Position numbers and translations under genes: made by a program. Shown here piece after piece: positions 1 to 8,001 of a stretch of 20,058 nucleotides of DNA. The notes under the pieces are model-generated. The model did no database searches. It saw only the letters and a list, made by a program, of their open reading frames with translations, and was not told the origin of the DNA. Source of the DNA: a virus. The stretch spans positions 1 through 20,058 of the IMG/VR virus record IMGVR_UViG_3300030104_004886. One strand, given 5' to 3'. How positions within the stretch are numbered: the stretch's first letter is position 1; each line of letters begins with the position of its first letter.

Positions 1-121
1 CCTTTAGGACGTTGTCCCCGTCAATCTTCATGGTGCGTACATCGTTGTTTCGGATTTCTGATGCAAGGTCATAAAAGTATGTTTGGTCATAGTCTACTGG
101 TGGATTCGGTAAGGTACTCAT
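1..121 (-). CDS. 5' end of an unidentified phage gene (cut by window edge)
   Basis: An open frame starts with ATG at 121-119 and runs off the left edge after 40 codons (begins MSTLPNPPVDYDQTYFYDLA). The ATG overlaps the TGA of the 649-residue tail gene as ATGA, the same translational coupling seen elsewhere in this operon, which supports the start. The visible part is hydrophilic, with no signal peptide or membrane segment. Its place after the tail gene suggests another late or virion gene, but I do not recognise the family and too little is visible to say more. Confidence 0.7.
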   Translation of the reverse strand, partial: MSTLPNPPVDYDQTYFYDLASEIRNNDVRTMKIDGDNVLK

Positions 122-2067
122 CGACGCTCACCTCCTGCGACGTTCAGTCTCATCCGGCCCAGTCTCCACTCCTGATCAAATGGTGATTCCACCCTAAAAT
201 ATGCGGATCTTCCGACTGGAACCCGTGCGTCAGTGTAGCCATCGTTCTCCAGCTTATAGGGGCCATTCAGGTTGCCTTCCTTGTCAGGTGTTTTATTCGT
301 TTTAATTTTCAACCTGAGACCATTATCTCCGGCATCAGAGTCAGAAATAATTTGGTTGATGTGAACCATTCTATCACCATCACCAATGCTGATTGCTCCT
401 GTTTCAGCAAAACAAAAATGTTCTTCCGAAGTTGGCTCCGTTGCCATCCCCTTTGCCATGATCCGATTGGTTGACGAAACATCAAAAATGGAGGTCGGTG
501 TGGTTACAGCCGGACCACGGTTCAGCGTCCCAGCCGGATCAAACTGGATCTCATGTTTGTAGATGTAACCATCAGTCCCTGACGCAATTGGGAAACCGAT
601 GGCACCAGAGTCATCCCATGCGGATCGGTTCAGTTCACCAGTGACCCAGTGATTTTCTCTGTAGCTCCAAACGACATATCGATCATTGGTTGAGCTTCCA
701 GCCTTCGGGTAGAGCCACCAGATTTCCCCGAATTGTGGGTTGTGTCCAGCGTAGACTAACCCCTCTAATTCATAATTGAGATCACTGAAAACGTGGTCGG
801 CTACGGTGCATTCCAATTCTTTAATGTATCCACCTTGGTAGCTCATGAACCTCTGACCATTGGTGATCCAGGCCAGGATGTCAGATGAGCCACCGATGGC
901 ATTTGGCCCCAGTGGTCCCTGACCCTCAGTCAGTCTTTCGGCTGAATATTGGAGTGGGCTTCCAACATAGGAAAAACGCCAAACGTCGGCTGTTGTGAAG
1001 ATGACGGTTCCGTACCTGGATTTGCGTCCGGCAATAATCTCTCCACGGGTCTGGATGGTGATCGATCCAGCCGTGTTGGTGTTGGTCGGGGTCCAGTCTG
1101 TTGGGTTCCCCTTGGAACACCACTGGACGGTTCTTCCATCACCTGACGGGCATAACGCAAAAATAAACCTTTCAGGGGTTGCCAGGACTCCGGTGCAACC
1201 CGTGGGGCTGTTTGCCAACTGGGTTGCCAGTGTTGCCGACTGGTTAGTGTCGGAAAAAGATGCAGATGAAGAGTCCCAGAAATAGATATTTCCTTGGGCC
1301 GAATGACACGCAATGATGTCATCCCCGTAGTTATCGATGTGCCACACTGGAACTCCGACATCAGCCTGGACTGGTTCTCTGGGAGTCCCGTAATATTCTC
1401 CTCCCATGACGGTCATGTCATGAGTTCCGGTCCCCGTGTCGGTGATATTTACGGCTGTTCCGGCTGTTGCGTCTGACAATGACGAAGCCAGCTTTACAGT
1501 CTGGTTCCCAGTGTCAATCGCATGAAGATAATATTTTGTGTTTCCCGTTAACCCAGCCGGAAGGACTGAACTGGTTGAGACCATGACCACGGACCCCGTT
1601 TCCTGTTGGGACAGATCCGTGCCTGACGGGAACGTCAGCGTGTCTGAACTTACATCAGCCGTGAAGTTTTGGAACAGTTCCCCCCCATAGTCGAAGGTGC
1701 CGTATCCTAACCCTGAAACTGTGAAATCGGTCTTATTGACAAAGTCAGGGGCTGGAGTCCCAGCCGTAGGGGTGATGTCATAAAAGTATGCCTGAGTGTC
1801 GGCTGAGAGATCACTGGACCAGATTTGGAGTTCTTTTGGAGAACCGACGATGATGTACCTGATCCCTAGTGAGGTCCGGTAGGAGTGAATACGCCTGATC
1901 GGGTTAGTGAACTGGGTCTCAGAAAGACGGGTCCAGCCACCGATGGGCCGAAGTCTTCCTTCTGAGAAACGGACTAGGTTCCCATCATACCATCGGCCCG
2001 ACACTTCATATTGAGTGCCGTTCCGGTAGAATCCTGGGGGGATGTCAAGCCCTAAAAGTTTTCCCAT
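118..2067 (-). CDS. Large tail/neck structural protein, nozzle or DNA-stabilisation type
   Basis: A 649-residue protein without signal peptide or membrane segment. The N-terminal part (residues 12-45, with RFSEGRLRPIGGW) matches my memory of a widespread podovirus family annotated as stabilisation or tail protein, analogous to P22 gp10 or T7 gp12, which closes the tail tube below the portal. The body is rich in short beta strands with repeated W, G and Y, consistent with a beta-propeller. Residues about 138-221 look like an inserted beta-rich module: the family's usual glycine-rich stretch leading to YGTPRE is interrupted here. The ATG overlaps the TAA of the M15 peptidase gene by one base (TAATG), and the end overlaps the next gene as ATGA. 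The tail role is inferred from family resemblance and position; the exact part of the tail is uncertain. Confidence 0.75.
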   Translation of the reverse strand: MGKLLGLDIPPGFYRNGTQYEVSGRWYDGNLVRFSEGRLRPIGGWTRLSETQFTNPIRRIHSYRTSLGIRYIIVGSPKELQIWSSDLSADTQAYFYDITPTAGTPAPDFVNKTDFTVSGLGYGTFDYGGELFQNFTADVSSDTLTFPSGTDLSQQETGSVVMVSTSSVLPAGLTGNTKYYLHAIDTGNQTVKLASSLSDATAGTAVNITDTGTGTHDMTVMGGEYYGTPREPVQADVGVPVWHIDNYGDDIIACHSAQGNIYFWDSSSASFSDTNQSATLATQLANSPTGCTGVLATPERFIFALCPSGDGRTVQWCSKGNPTDWTPTNTNTAGSITIQTRGEIIAGRKSRYGTVIFTTADVWRFSYVGSPLQYSAERLTEGQGPLGPNAIGGSSDILAWITNGQRFMSYQGGYIKELECTVADHVFSDLNYELEGLVYAGHNPQFGEIWWLYPKAGSSTNDRYVVWSYRENHWVTGELNRSAWDDSGAIGFPIASGTDGYIYKHEIQFDPAGTLNRGPAVTTPTSIFDVSSTNRIMAKGMATEPTSEEHFCFAETGAISIGDGDRMVHINQIISDSDAGDNGLRLKIKTNKTPDKEGNLNGPYKLENDGYTDARVPVGRSAYFRVESPFDQEWRLGRMRLNVAGGERR

Positions 2068-2576
2068 TATTCCTGAATCCCGTCCTCATAAACGACCTTA
2101 CCGTCCTGACGGGATGCCGTCATCCACTTGTTTCGGTTTTCACCGTTGGCCTTGTAGCTCACATGAATCCAGCCTGAACGCCCGTAGTGTGGGGCTTTGT
2201 CGATTTTGTCCCCCTTGACCCACATCTCCAAAATTCCTTGATCCACCTCCAGGTTTGCCTGAATCCATCGGGCTAATTCAATGTTTGAGATGGCAGGACA
2301 CTCAATATCACACGCTTCCCCAAACTGATGCTGGGACTTAGAGTCTGGGTTGCCCGTGATGATGGCGTTTAGGGCTGGGACTCTCAGGCCAGAATTGATG
2401 TCAGTCCGACCATGGGTATTTCTAACTGGCTGAAGAACCTTCTGGGCAAGTGCAGTCAGGCTGATAATCGTCTGATGACCGTCCTCACTGTATTCAGGAA
2501 GGTTTGATATCCCATGCCGTTGTGCCGTTTGTGATTTACACACTTCGGCAAGCGAAAAATTAGGACTCAGCTTCAT
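2067..2576 (-). CDS. M15-family peptidoglycan peptidase, probable endolysin
   Basis: A 169-residue protein of the M15 (D-Ala-D-Ala carboxypeptidase/VanY-like) peptidase group, which cleaves peptide cross-links of peptidoglycan. The zinc motif SQHQFGEACD gives ligands H83 and D90; the third ligand is H138 in WIHVSY; E117 in DQGILE sits where the catalytic acid is expected. An RVPALN segment (about 65-70) precedes the zinc motif, as usual in phage members. There is no signal peptide, so release would need a holin, and two membrane proteins lie just upstream. The ATG is two bases after the stop of a 19-residue micro-ORF and has no clear Shine-Dalgarno, so translation is probably coupled. It could instead be a virion-borne hydrolase, but its place beside holin-like genes favours lysis. 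Confidence 0.9.
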   Translation of the reverse strand: MKLSPNFSLAEVCKSQTAQRHGISNLPEYSEDGHQTIISLTALAQKVLQPVRNTHGRTDINSGLRVPALNAIITGNPDSKSQHQFGEACDIECPAISNIELARWIQANLEVDQGILEMWVKGDKIDKAPHYGRSGWIHVSYKANGENRNKWMTASRQDGKVVYEDGIQE

Positions 2577-2578
2577 GA

Positions 2579-2638
2579 TTAATATTTACAACTGCATTTA
2601 GTTTTTCCGCATTTAGGACACTTTTTTTTCTTTTTCAT
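2579..2638 (-). CDS. 19-residue lysine-rich CxxC micro-protein (candidate)
   Basis: A 20-codon frame reads MKKKKKCPKCGKTKCSCKY then TAA. It has a CPKC and a CSC pair, i.e. four cysteines in 11 residues behind a run of lysines, like a minimal zinc ribbon or zinc knuckle. Its ATG overlaps the TGA of the upstream 62-residue gene as ATGA, and its TAA ends two bases before the ATG of the endolysin. It therefore fills the only gap in the lysis block exactly and would keep ribosomes moving into the endolysin, which has no strong Shine-Dalgarno. The function is unknown; zinc binding is inferred from the cysteine spacing. It is short enough that chance is possible, but the fit at both ends argues against that. 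Confidence 0.6.
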   Translation of the reverse strand: MKKKKKCPKCGKTKCSCKY

Positions 2639-2823
2639 GAGAAGAAATCCTTGACTGACTTCAGATTATTCTCAGGCATTTCGTCAACGACGGCATCAAT
2701 CATTTTCATCTGATCTTCGCTCAGATTATCTTCCATCATTTTAGTCACATTTTCTTTTGCCAGTGTAGTCGCAGAATCGACGATCAGGCTCTGTATTACG
2801 TTAAGCAATAGGGCTGGAACCAT
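2635..2823 (-). CDS. 62-residue helical protein of the lysis block, function unknown
   Basis: The start is well supported: a strong Shine-Dalgarno (AAGGAGG, 2830-2836) lies six bases before the ATG at 2823-2821, inside the end of the upstream gene, which overlaps by 23 bases. The protein is predicted to be mostly helical, with a moderately hydrophobic N-terminus (MVPALLLNVIQSLIVDSATT) followed by an acidic region (residues about 29-52). The hydrophobic part contains Q and D and is marginal as a membrane segment. Its position between two-helix membrane protein and endolysin suggests a role in lysis or its timing, but I do not recognise the family. Confidence 0.7.
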   Translation of the reverse strand: MVPALLLNVIQSLIVDSATTLAKENVTKMMEDNLSEDQMKMIDAVVDEMPENNLKSVKDFFS

Positions 2824-3151
2824 TTACTTCCTCCTTAGTTTCTTCATCAGGGTTATTGGGATCACTTGTATCATTAGAATCAGCGTTACTATCTGAAAAA
2901 AAGAATGAGCCTGTCTGAGATATTAACACGGTCAATGCTGAGATTACGGATACCAAAAGTGTCGAAACCTTATCATCCATATTGATCTCAGAGTACATTA
3001 ACGAATAAATGGTAAATCCATAAATTGCTAGGATGAGAATTGCTAAGACGAATCTAAAATTAGAACGCCTTAAAACTAATTTCTCTTTGACGGTTACTTC
3101 TGAACCTTTACCGTTACCTTTTATTGTTTTCTTTTCGACTATCGTTTCCAC
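2801..3151 (-). CDS. Two-helix membrane protein, holin candidate
   Basis: A 116-residue protein starting at GTG (3151-3149), with AAGGA nine bases upstream as a weak Shine-Dalgarno; no ATG occurs before the first membrane segment. A basic N-terminus (residues 1-31) is followed by two hydrophobic segments (about 33-52 and 62-85) joined by a short polar loop, then a very acidic, Asn/Asp/Glu-rich tail (about 87-112). Size and topology are within the range of small phage holins, though the tail charge is opposite to the usual basic one. It overlaps the upstream gene by 13 bases and the downstream one by 23. Together with the neighbouring single-pass protein and the M15 peptidase it forms a lysis block. 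The holin assignment is inference from topology and context. Confidence 0.65.
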   Translation of the reverse strand: METIVEKKTIKGNGKGSEVTVKEKLVLRRSNFRFVLAILILAIYGFTIYSLMYSEINMDDKVSTLLVSVISALTVLISQTGSFFFSDSNADSNDTSDPNNPDEETKEEVNGSSPIA

Positions 3152-3474
3152 TGGGCTGAATCCTTAATTGCTTGGGTCATTTGTTCGATTGCTATCTTTA
3201 CTTGCAGATGGACATCACTACTTTTCTGCACCATTTCTAAAAGTTTATTATCATGTTCTTCGTCTTTAGCCCAAAAATTCTCCCTCTCTTTACGGGCTTC
3301 AATGGACTGAAAACGTATGAACCAGAAACTGGCAAAGATCACACACGCTGGGATGCCCAGATCCATGATTATTGAAGAAATTTGACCGACATCTGGCATT
3401 GGTGTCTCCATGTAGTTTCGGGGTTGATAGTTGTAGTATTGATCAGCCGGATTTGGGGGGAAGTGATGGTCCAT
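3139..3474 (-). CDS. Single-pass membrane protein with coiled coil, holin-like candidate
   Basis: A 111-residue protein with a proline/tyrosine-rich N-terminus (1-28), one hydrophobic segment (about 31-54, including MDLGIPACVIFASFWFI) and a charged helical C-terminal half (56-105) likely to form a coiled coil. This layout resembles small single-pass, BhlA-like or haemolysin XhlA-like phage proteins, but the order of membrane segment and coiled coil is the only basis and I cannot confirm the family. The ATG is two bases downstream of the TAG of the large fibre gene. It could be a holin partner, a spanin-like accessory or an unrelated virion membrane protein. Confidence 0.6.
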   Translation of the reverse strand: MDHHFPPNPADQYYNYQPRNYMETPMPDVGQISSIIMDLGIPACVIFASFWFIRFQSIEARKERENFWAKDEEHDNKLLEMVQKSSDVHLQVKIAIEQMTQAIKDSAQWKR

Positions 3475-3476
3475 GT

Positions 3477-6400
3477 CTATGCGAAGGCACAGTAGATGTA
3501 GGTTTTACCACTTTGGTTTTGGTTTGCGCTTGTTGAAGCTAATGTAAATTTAAAGCCATTAGTATCATACACAATTGTGTATATTGAATTATCTATTTCA
3601 GCCCAATCACCATCAGCCCATACACCAGTAGTTTTTGTGTCGCTTTCATCTCTAAACGAATCGTGGATCTCCCAACTTCCATCTGCATCAATATTTTTAA
3701 CCATAGTAAATCTAGGCTTAAAACCTATATCTTGCGCCCCACCATTATTACCAGATGTCCAAGCACCCCCTGTTCCCTCATACGTCCCAAACGCACTCAC
3801 GCCTGACACCGCTTTCCATGCGTAGCAGATGTAATCTCCCCCACCAAATAAAGAGTTTCCTGAACCTCCTGCGGTCAGTACAATATTTGTTGATGTTTGT
3901 GTACCAAAATAACCATTTGGAGTTGAACCAGTTCTAGCAGAATTTGTGTCTAAAAAGATGTTATATCCAGTACCTAAGTCCTTATGGTAAGTAAGCCATG
4001 AGCCAGTTCCATCTAATTTTTTAATTAAAATCCATTCTGGAGTACCCCCTAAATTATGAGGGAATTCAATACTTCCTGAAGATGCCCCAGTATATTTTGT
4101 GATACTGAATCCAGTTGTTGATGATGCGGATTGAGTTACGCTAGAAGCACCAGTTAACCCAGATGTAATTGAAACAGGCGCACCACCAGCCTTCCATCCC
4201 CATGCTATATATTTTTCATCTACTTTATTAAGATACCATGTGCCATCAGCCCCTGACTCAAAACCATCTGCATTATATGCAGTCAATGTATCGGTGTTGG
4301 ATGTGTTTTCAGCAACATCCCGGTCGGATTCTAAAAACTTCGCTGTACCTCTGACTGAATCAAAAAGTGCGTGATGGTAGGCTTGACTTCTGATTTTAAA
4401 CCACACTAAATCTGGGGCTAGGCCAAATTCATTTATATCTCTTACTGCGCCCGTACCCATATACCTTCGTGCGCTAAATAGCACTGGCGCACCCCCAGAT
4501 GCTTTGGTGATCGTATGGGAATAAGCCTGTTTCCGGTTGGGATCGATGTTGGCGTTGGTCCCGTCACTGGTTGCACGGGCCACCAGATTGATAGCGTGTT
4601 GACCAGACGATGCAGTCAGGTCTCCCGTGATGGTAGCCTGATTGTCGGTGGACTCTGCTTCGTTAAGTGTCAGTCCGGCTGGTAGGGCTGATGTGGTTTC
4701 AGTTTGGCCGGAAAGCGTGGCGTTATTGAAGGTTACGTATCCTCCACCAGTCCCTGCCGTTCCGGACAGGGTGACGGTGTCGATGGTGTCGGATTGATAA
4801 GCTCCGTAGATTTGGGTGGGTAATCCAGAAACAAAATTGTTGGAAGATGTACTGGTTTGGCTATTGGTATAAAGTGGGTCAGATGAGTCTGCGGTTACAT
4901 TCCCAGCACTAAAGCGATAATTATCTATGTAACCATTCCAATTTTTTCTGTTAGCAGATGTCCCTGTACCACCACCACCACTATAATAAGCGTTTGCTCC
5001 AATATTCATGTAATCAACTGAATTGTAACTACTTAGAGTTTTCTGTGCAGTCGATCCTGAAGCAAAACCTTGGCTTCCTAAATATTTCCCATCCTTATAA
5101 ACCTTCATGGACATTGTTGTGCCTGACCAACTCAGCACAAAAAGCAGATGCATCCATGTATTTAATGCAGGAGTGTCAGTAGTTTGATCTGTTTCTGGCC
5201 CAAAAGAACTGTCCTGTATCCAGCCCCAATAACCAGTACCTCCAGAGGTTGCATTATGGTAGCCAATGTCAGTTCCGTAGGTTAACCCATCTGTTGTGCC
5301 TAATATTGAAAAACCTTTGCCATCGGCAGGATAGGCAGTCATGTAGAGCCAACAATCTAAACTCCAACTACCAGTGTTCCATGTGGTAGCAATATCATTC
5401 TGGGTTGATGAGTCTAAAAGATTTAAATGATCCTGATCTCCATCAAAATACATCCCAGCACTTCCAGTTGCCTTCTTGCTTGCAGGGAACGTCATCGCAG
5501 AGGCGATCCCTCCGTGGCCCTGATCGTGTCCTGCACCATTTGAGGTTATGCTATGGGTTGTCCCAGTTGTTGCACTGTCTACAATCCTATGGCTACCTGT
5601 GTATAAAAACTTAATGTTACTAGCGTTAGAAGGGAGTAATGTCGTAGCATTACTATCAGTAGAGGTGGTGTTATAACTGGATGTCATTAATGTTCCAGAG
5701 CTATCCGTATGCGTCCAGATCGATTCTCCTACAACAATTCTGAATTCAGAAATATAATTTGTGAGTGAGGCACTTCCTGCAATATGCCCAAATCTTAATA
5801 CAGCACTATCAACATCAATTGATGTCATATCACTTGCAGTGCCAGTTGCATCTTGTCGTGCGCCATTTTTGTATGTAGCCAATGTTGTGCCACTTCTCAT
5901 GACAGCCCAGTGTTCCCAAGTGTTGTCACCTACGCTATTAGATCCATCGTCAATTTTATAAGCATTGTTCCACCTAACGTCAGTGCCATCACCTCCATCA
6001 TCTCTAAACCCAAAGAAATCTGCACCAGCCAAGGCTGTTGGAGTGCCTATACCAAAAATCCAATTGTCAGTAGTTCCAGAGCCAGTTGTTTTAATCCAAA
6101 AATCCACCATAAAATCGTTAGTACCTAACCCGATATTTCCTATAGGATATTCGTAGTATTGGACGTTAGACGATGTAACAACTTTTATTGCTCTTGCAGA
6201 AAAACTGTGACTTGAAATCGTTCCAGTGGTTCCTGCATTTTCCTGAACAGCACTAGAAGTTCTTGTGGGGTATTTATCTGTGATTTCATCAAATGTATTA
6301 TTACTATGAATCAGCAACTTGGTATTATCGATTGCTGTCAGTCGGCTGGTTGGGACAGTGAAATCTGAGGTGTAAACGGCACTGCCTTTGACGATGCGGA

Positions 6401-7997
6401 TTTCGTCCATGTAACAATTGGAATGGTTAGCCCCATCGTAACTGTCTCCAATCCTTAATTTTTCACTTGAAGCGGTTAATGTATTGTCAGTATTAGCATG
6501 ACCATTTTCTTTGCCGTCTATATAAAATCTGTAGTCATCACCATTCTTTACAAATGCAATATGTCTCCAAGTATTAGAACTACCAATTCCTGCACCTGAA
6601 GAAGAGAAATTCACTTCAACAGAACTACCCCCCCACTGATTAAAATTTAATTCTGAAGAACTTCTTCTGATATTCCATCCGCTTAAACCACCAGTGGTTT
6701 GATTGGTAAACAACCCATCACCATCTGCTATCCCAATATCGTACAGCCAAAACTCAACTGTAAAATTTCCACTACCTATATCAAAATCGGTGCTATTATC
6801 TATTTCTAATAAATCATCACTCCCATCAAAGTAAATCCCTGACTTCCCATCCCCAAAAGGTGATGCTTTGATGACTGCGTTTGTTGCCGTGATTTTGTGG
6901 CCCGATCCTCCATTATTGCTTGAGTCCTCAACGTCCTGGCCTCCATTTCGGTCAAAATTCAGCAATAGTTTTGTGTTAGAATCCTGACCTCCTCCTGCGA
7001 CTGTCCCTCCAAAAGATCCGACGCTTGCCGTATTGGAAATAGTTGCTGAGTTGACCGTGGTCACGGAGGTCGGGTCAGCCGAAATGACGTAGCCAGTTGC
7101 AAATAAAGATTCTCCTCCACTTGTGTAGGCTTTGACCTTTAACGTGTCTCCAGCCGATATTGATCCGACTCCATTTGGATTTATGGTAAACCTCCATTCG
7201 GTTTCAGACTGGTGAGATGCGGATGTCACACAACCCGTCAGGCCAGACTGATTATTCCCGACTATTGCATTGGATTGGGTGGTGTTAATGATCTGGACGT
7301 AAGAAGAAGTATTAAAGACCCCAGATGAACCTAAATTATTACCAGAAACTTTGAGGTATGTTGCGTCATCGATATTGATTGCTTCCGACGCACTGAGCGT
7401 GGATGAATACCCTGAATCTGAATACCATGTCAGACCCGTGATTTCTGGGGTCAACGCCACATCTCCCCAAGTAGTTCCACCGGAACCATTGGAAAGAATC
7501 ACCTGAGTATTGGACCCTGTTCCTGTTGGGAATGTGAAACTCTGGGGGAGTTTCCCAGAAATGGTGTCCAGGTTCTGGTTGGAGAACTGGCCCCACTTGT
7601 CCGTTGCATTTGCCAGGATCGGCTTCTTTAACGCAACCCCCGTGGTGTTCGCAAACTCTGCACTGGTTGTGTTTGCCTGTCCACCCATTCCTGAGTGTCC
7701 ACCCGTTGCACAATAGTAATAAAGTGGGTTTGTCGTTGAACTGGTTACCGCAATTTCCGTGTATGCTCCAGACGTTCCGGCTGTACCGTTGACGGTCACC
7801 CCAGTTGTGTATTCAGATCCACCTCCATGAGTCCCATCTGATGTTGTGGAAAATTTAAATAAATGTCCGTTGTTTGTGCTATCTGAGGTGTCAAATCGGT
7901 AGGTCAGATCATGACCCAGATCAACGGTCTGTTGACTGACCCCATCGATCACAAATTTAGACCCTGCGACTGTTACATAGAAGGTGTAGTTTGCCAT
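3477..7997 (-). CDS. Large mosaic tail fibre: cupredoxin-like, three LamG domains, triplicated C-terminal module
   Basis: A 1506-residue protein, probably a host-recognition fibre or tail-associated adhesin. In order: residues 1-113, a beta-rich cupredoxin-like domain with H45 and a C96-x4-H101-x2-M104 group; 114-184, Gly/Asn-rich linker; 185-310, an IPT/Ig-like beta domain; 341-545, 556-760 and 795-1035, three concanavalin-type LamG domains, each with the F/Y-DG and F-x-VEFWL- or W-x-LDCWL-type core strands and a W-H/E-H or W-M-H strand before the sheet that returns to IDE- or YIDN-type ends; 1065-1165, an Ig-like segment; 1172-1506, three tandem copies of a roughly 100-residue module of the kind seen at fibre C-termini of marine phages (DUF7483-like from memory). 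No signal peptide or membrane span. It follows the collar fibre gene by four bases. Base composition changes along the gene, suggesting domain shuffling. Confidence 0.85.
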   Translation of the reverse strand: MANYTFYVTVAGSKFVIDGVSQQTVDLGHDLTYRFDTSDSTNNGHLFKFSTTSDGTHGGGSEYTTGVTVNGTAGTSGAYTEIAVTSSTTNPLYYYCATGGHSGMGGQANTTSAEFANTTGVALKKPILANATDKWGQFSNQNLDTISGKLPQSFTFPTGTGSNTQVILSNGSGGTTWGDVALTPEITGLTWYSDSGYSSTLSASEAINIDDATYLKVSGNNLGSSGVFNTSSYVQIINTTQSNAIVGNNQSGLTGCVTSASHQSETEWRFTINPNGVGSISAGDTLKVKAYTSGGESLFATGYVISADPTSVTTVNSATISNTASVGSFGGTVAGGGQDSNTKLLLNFDRNGGQDVEDSSNNGGSGHKITATNAVIKASPFGDGKSGIYFDGSDDLLEIDNSTDFDIGSGNFTVEFWLYDIGIADGDGLFTNQTTGGLSGWNIRRSSSELNFNQWGGSSVEVNFSSSGAGIGSSNTWRHIAFVKNGDDYRFYIDGKENGHANTDNTLTASSEKLRIGDSYDGANHSNCYMDEIRIVKGSAVYTSDFTVPTSRLTAIDNTKLLIHSNNTFDEITDKYPTRTSSAVQENAGTTGTISSHSFSARAIKVVTSSNVQYYEYPIGNIGLGTNDFMVDFWIKTTGSGTTDNWIFGIGTPTALAGADFFGFRDDGGDGTDVRWNNAYKIDDGSNSVGDNTWEHWAVMRSGTTLATYKNGARQDATGTASDMTSIDVDSAVLRFGHIAGSASLTNYISEFRIVVGESIWTHTDSSGTLMTSSYNTTSTDSNATTLLPSNASNIKFLYTGSHRIVDSATTGTTHSITSNGAGHDQGHGGIASAMTFPASKKATGSAGMYFDGDQDHLNLLDSSTQNDIATTWNTGSWSLDCWLYMTAYPADGKGFSILGTTDGLTYGTDIGYHNATSGGTGYWGWIQDSSFGPETDQTTDTPALNTWMHLLFVLSWSGTTMSMKVYKDGKYLGSQGFASGSTAQKTLSSYNSVDYMNIGANAYYSGGGGTGTSANRKNWNGYIDNYRFSAGNVTADSSDPLYTNSQTSTSSNNFVSGLPTQIYGAYQSDTIDTVTLSGTAGTGGGYVTFNNATLSGQTETTSALPAGLTLNEAESTDNQATITGDLTASSGQHAINLVARATSDGTNANIDPNRKQAYSHTITKASGGAPVLFSARRYMGTGAVRDINEFGLAPDLVWFKIRSQAYHHALFDSVRGTAKFLESDRDVAENTSNTDTLTAYNADGFESGADGTWYLNKVDEKYIAWGWKAGGAPVSITSGLTGASSVTQSASSTTGFSITKYTGASSGSIEFPHNLGGTPEWILIKKLDGTGSWLTYHKDLGTGYNIFLDTNSARTGSTPNGYFGTQTSTNIVLTAGGSGNSLFGGGDYICYAWKAVSGVSAFGTYEGTGGAWTSGNNGGAQDIGFKPRFTMVKNIDADGSWEIHDSFRDESDTKTTGVWADGDWAEIDNSIYTIVYDTNGFKFTLASTSANQNQSGKTYIYCAFA
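3480..4484 (-). repeat. Three tandem copies of a ~100-residue C-terminal fibre module
   Basis: Protein-level repeats inside the large fibre. Copy 1 is residues 1172-1271 (4185-4484), copy 2 1297-1397 (3807-4109), copy 3 1400-1506 (3480-3800). Shared landmarks are an opening Y-x-G strand, a G-x-x-P-x-x-(V/I/T)-x-x-K segment (GLAPDLVWFK, GGTPEWILIK, GFKPRFTMVK), a following aromatic/H-containing strand (HHALFDS, WLTYHKD, WEIHDSF), and a closing YIAWGWKA, YICYAWKA or YIYCAFA. The copies have diverged strongly at DNA level, so they are not recent duplications. Confidence 0.7.
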
Positions 7998-8001
7998 GTC
8001 T

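Noticed and set aside
7366-7713. 115-residue minus-strand frame inside the fibre gene
   Set aside because: Out-of-frame shadow of the 1506-residue gene; Cys/Trp/Gly/His-rich and not protein-like.
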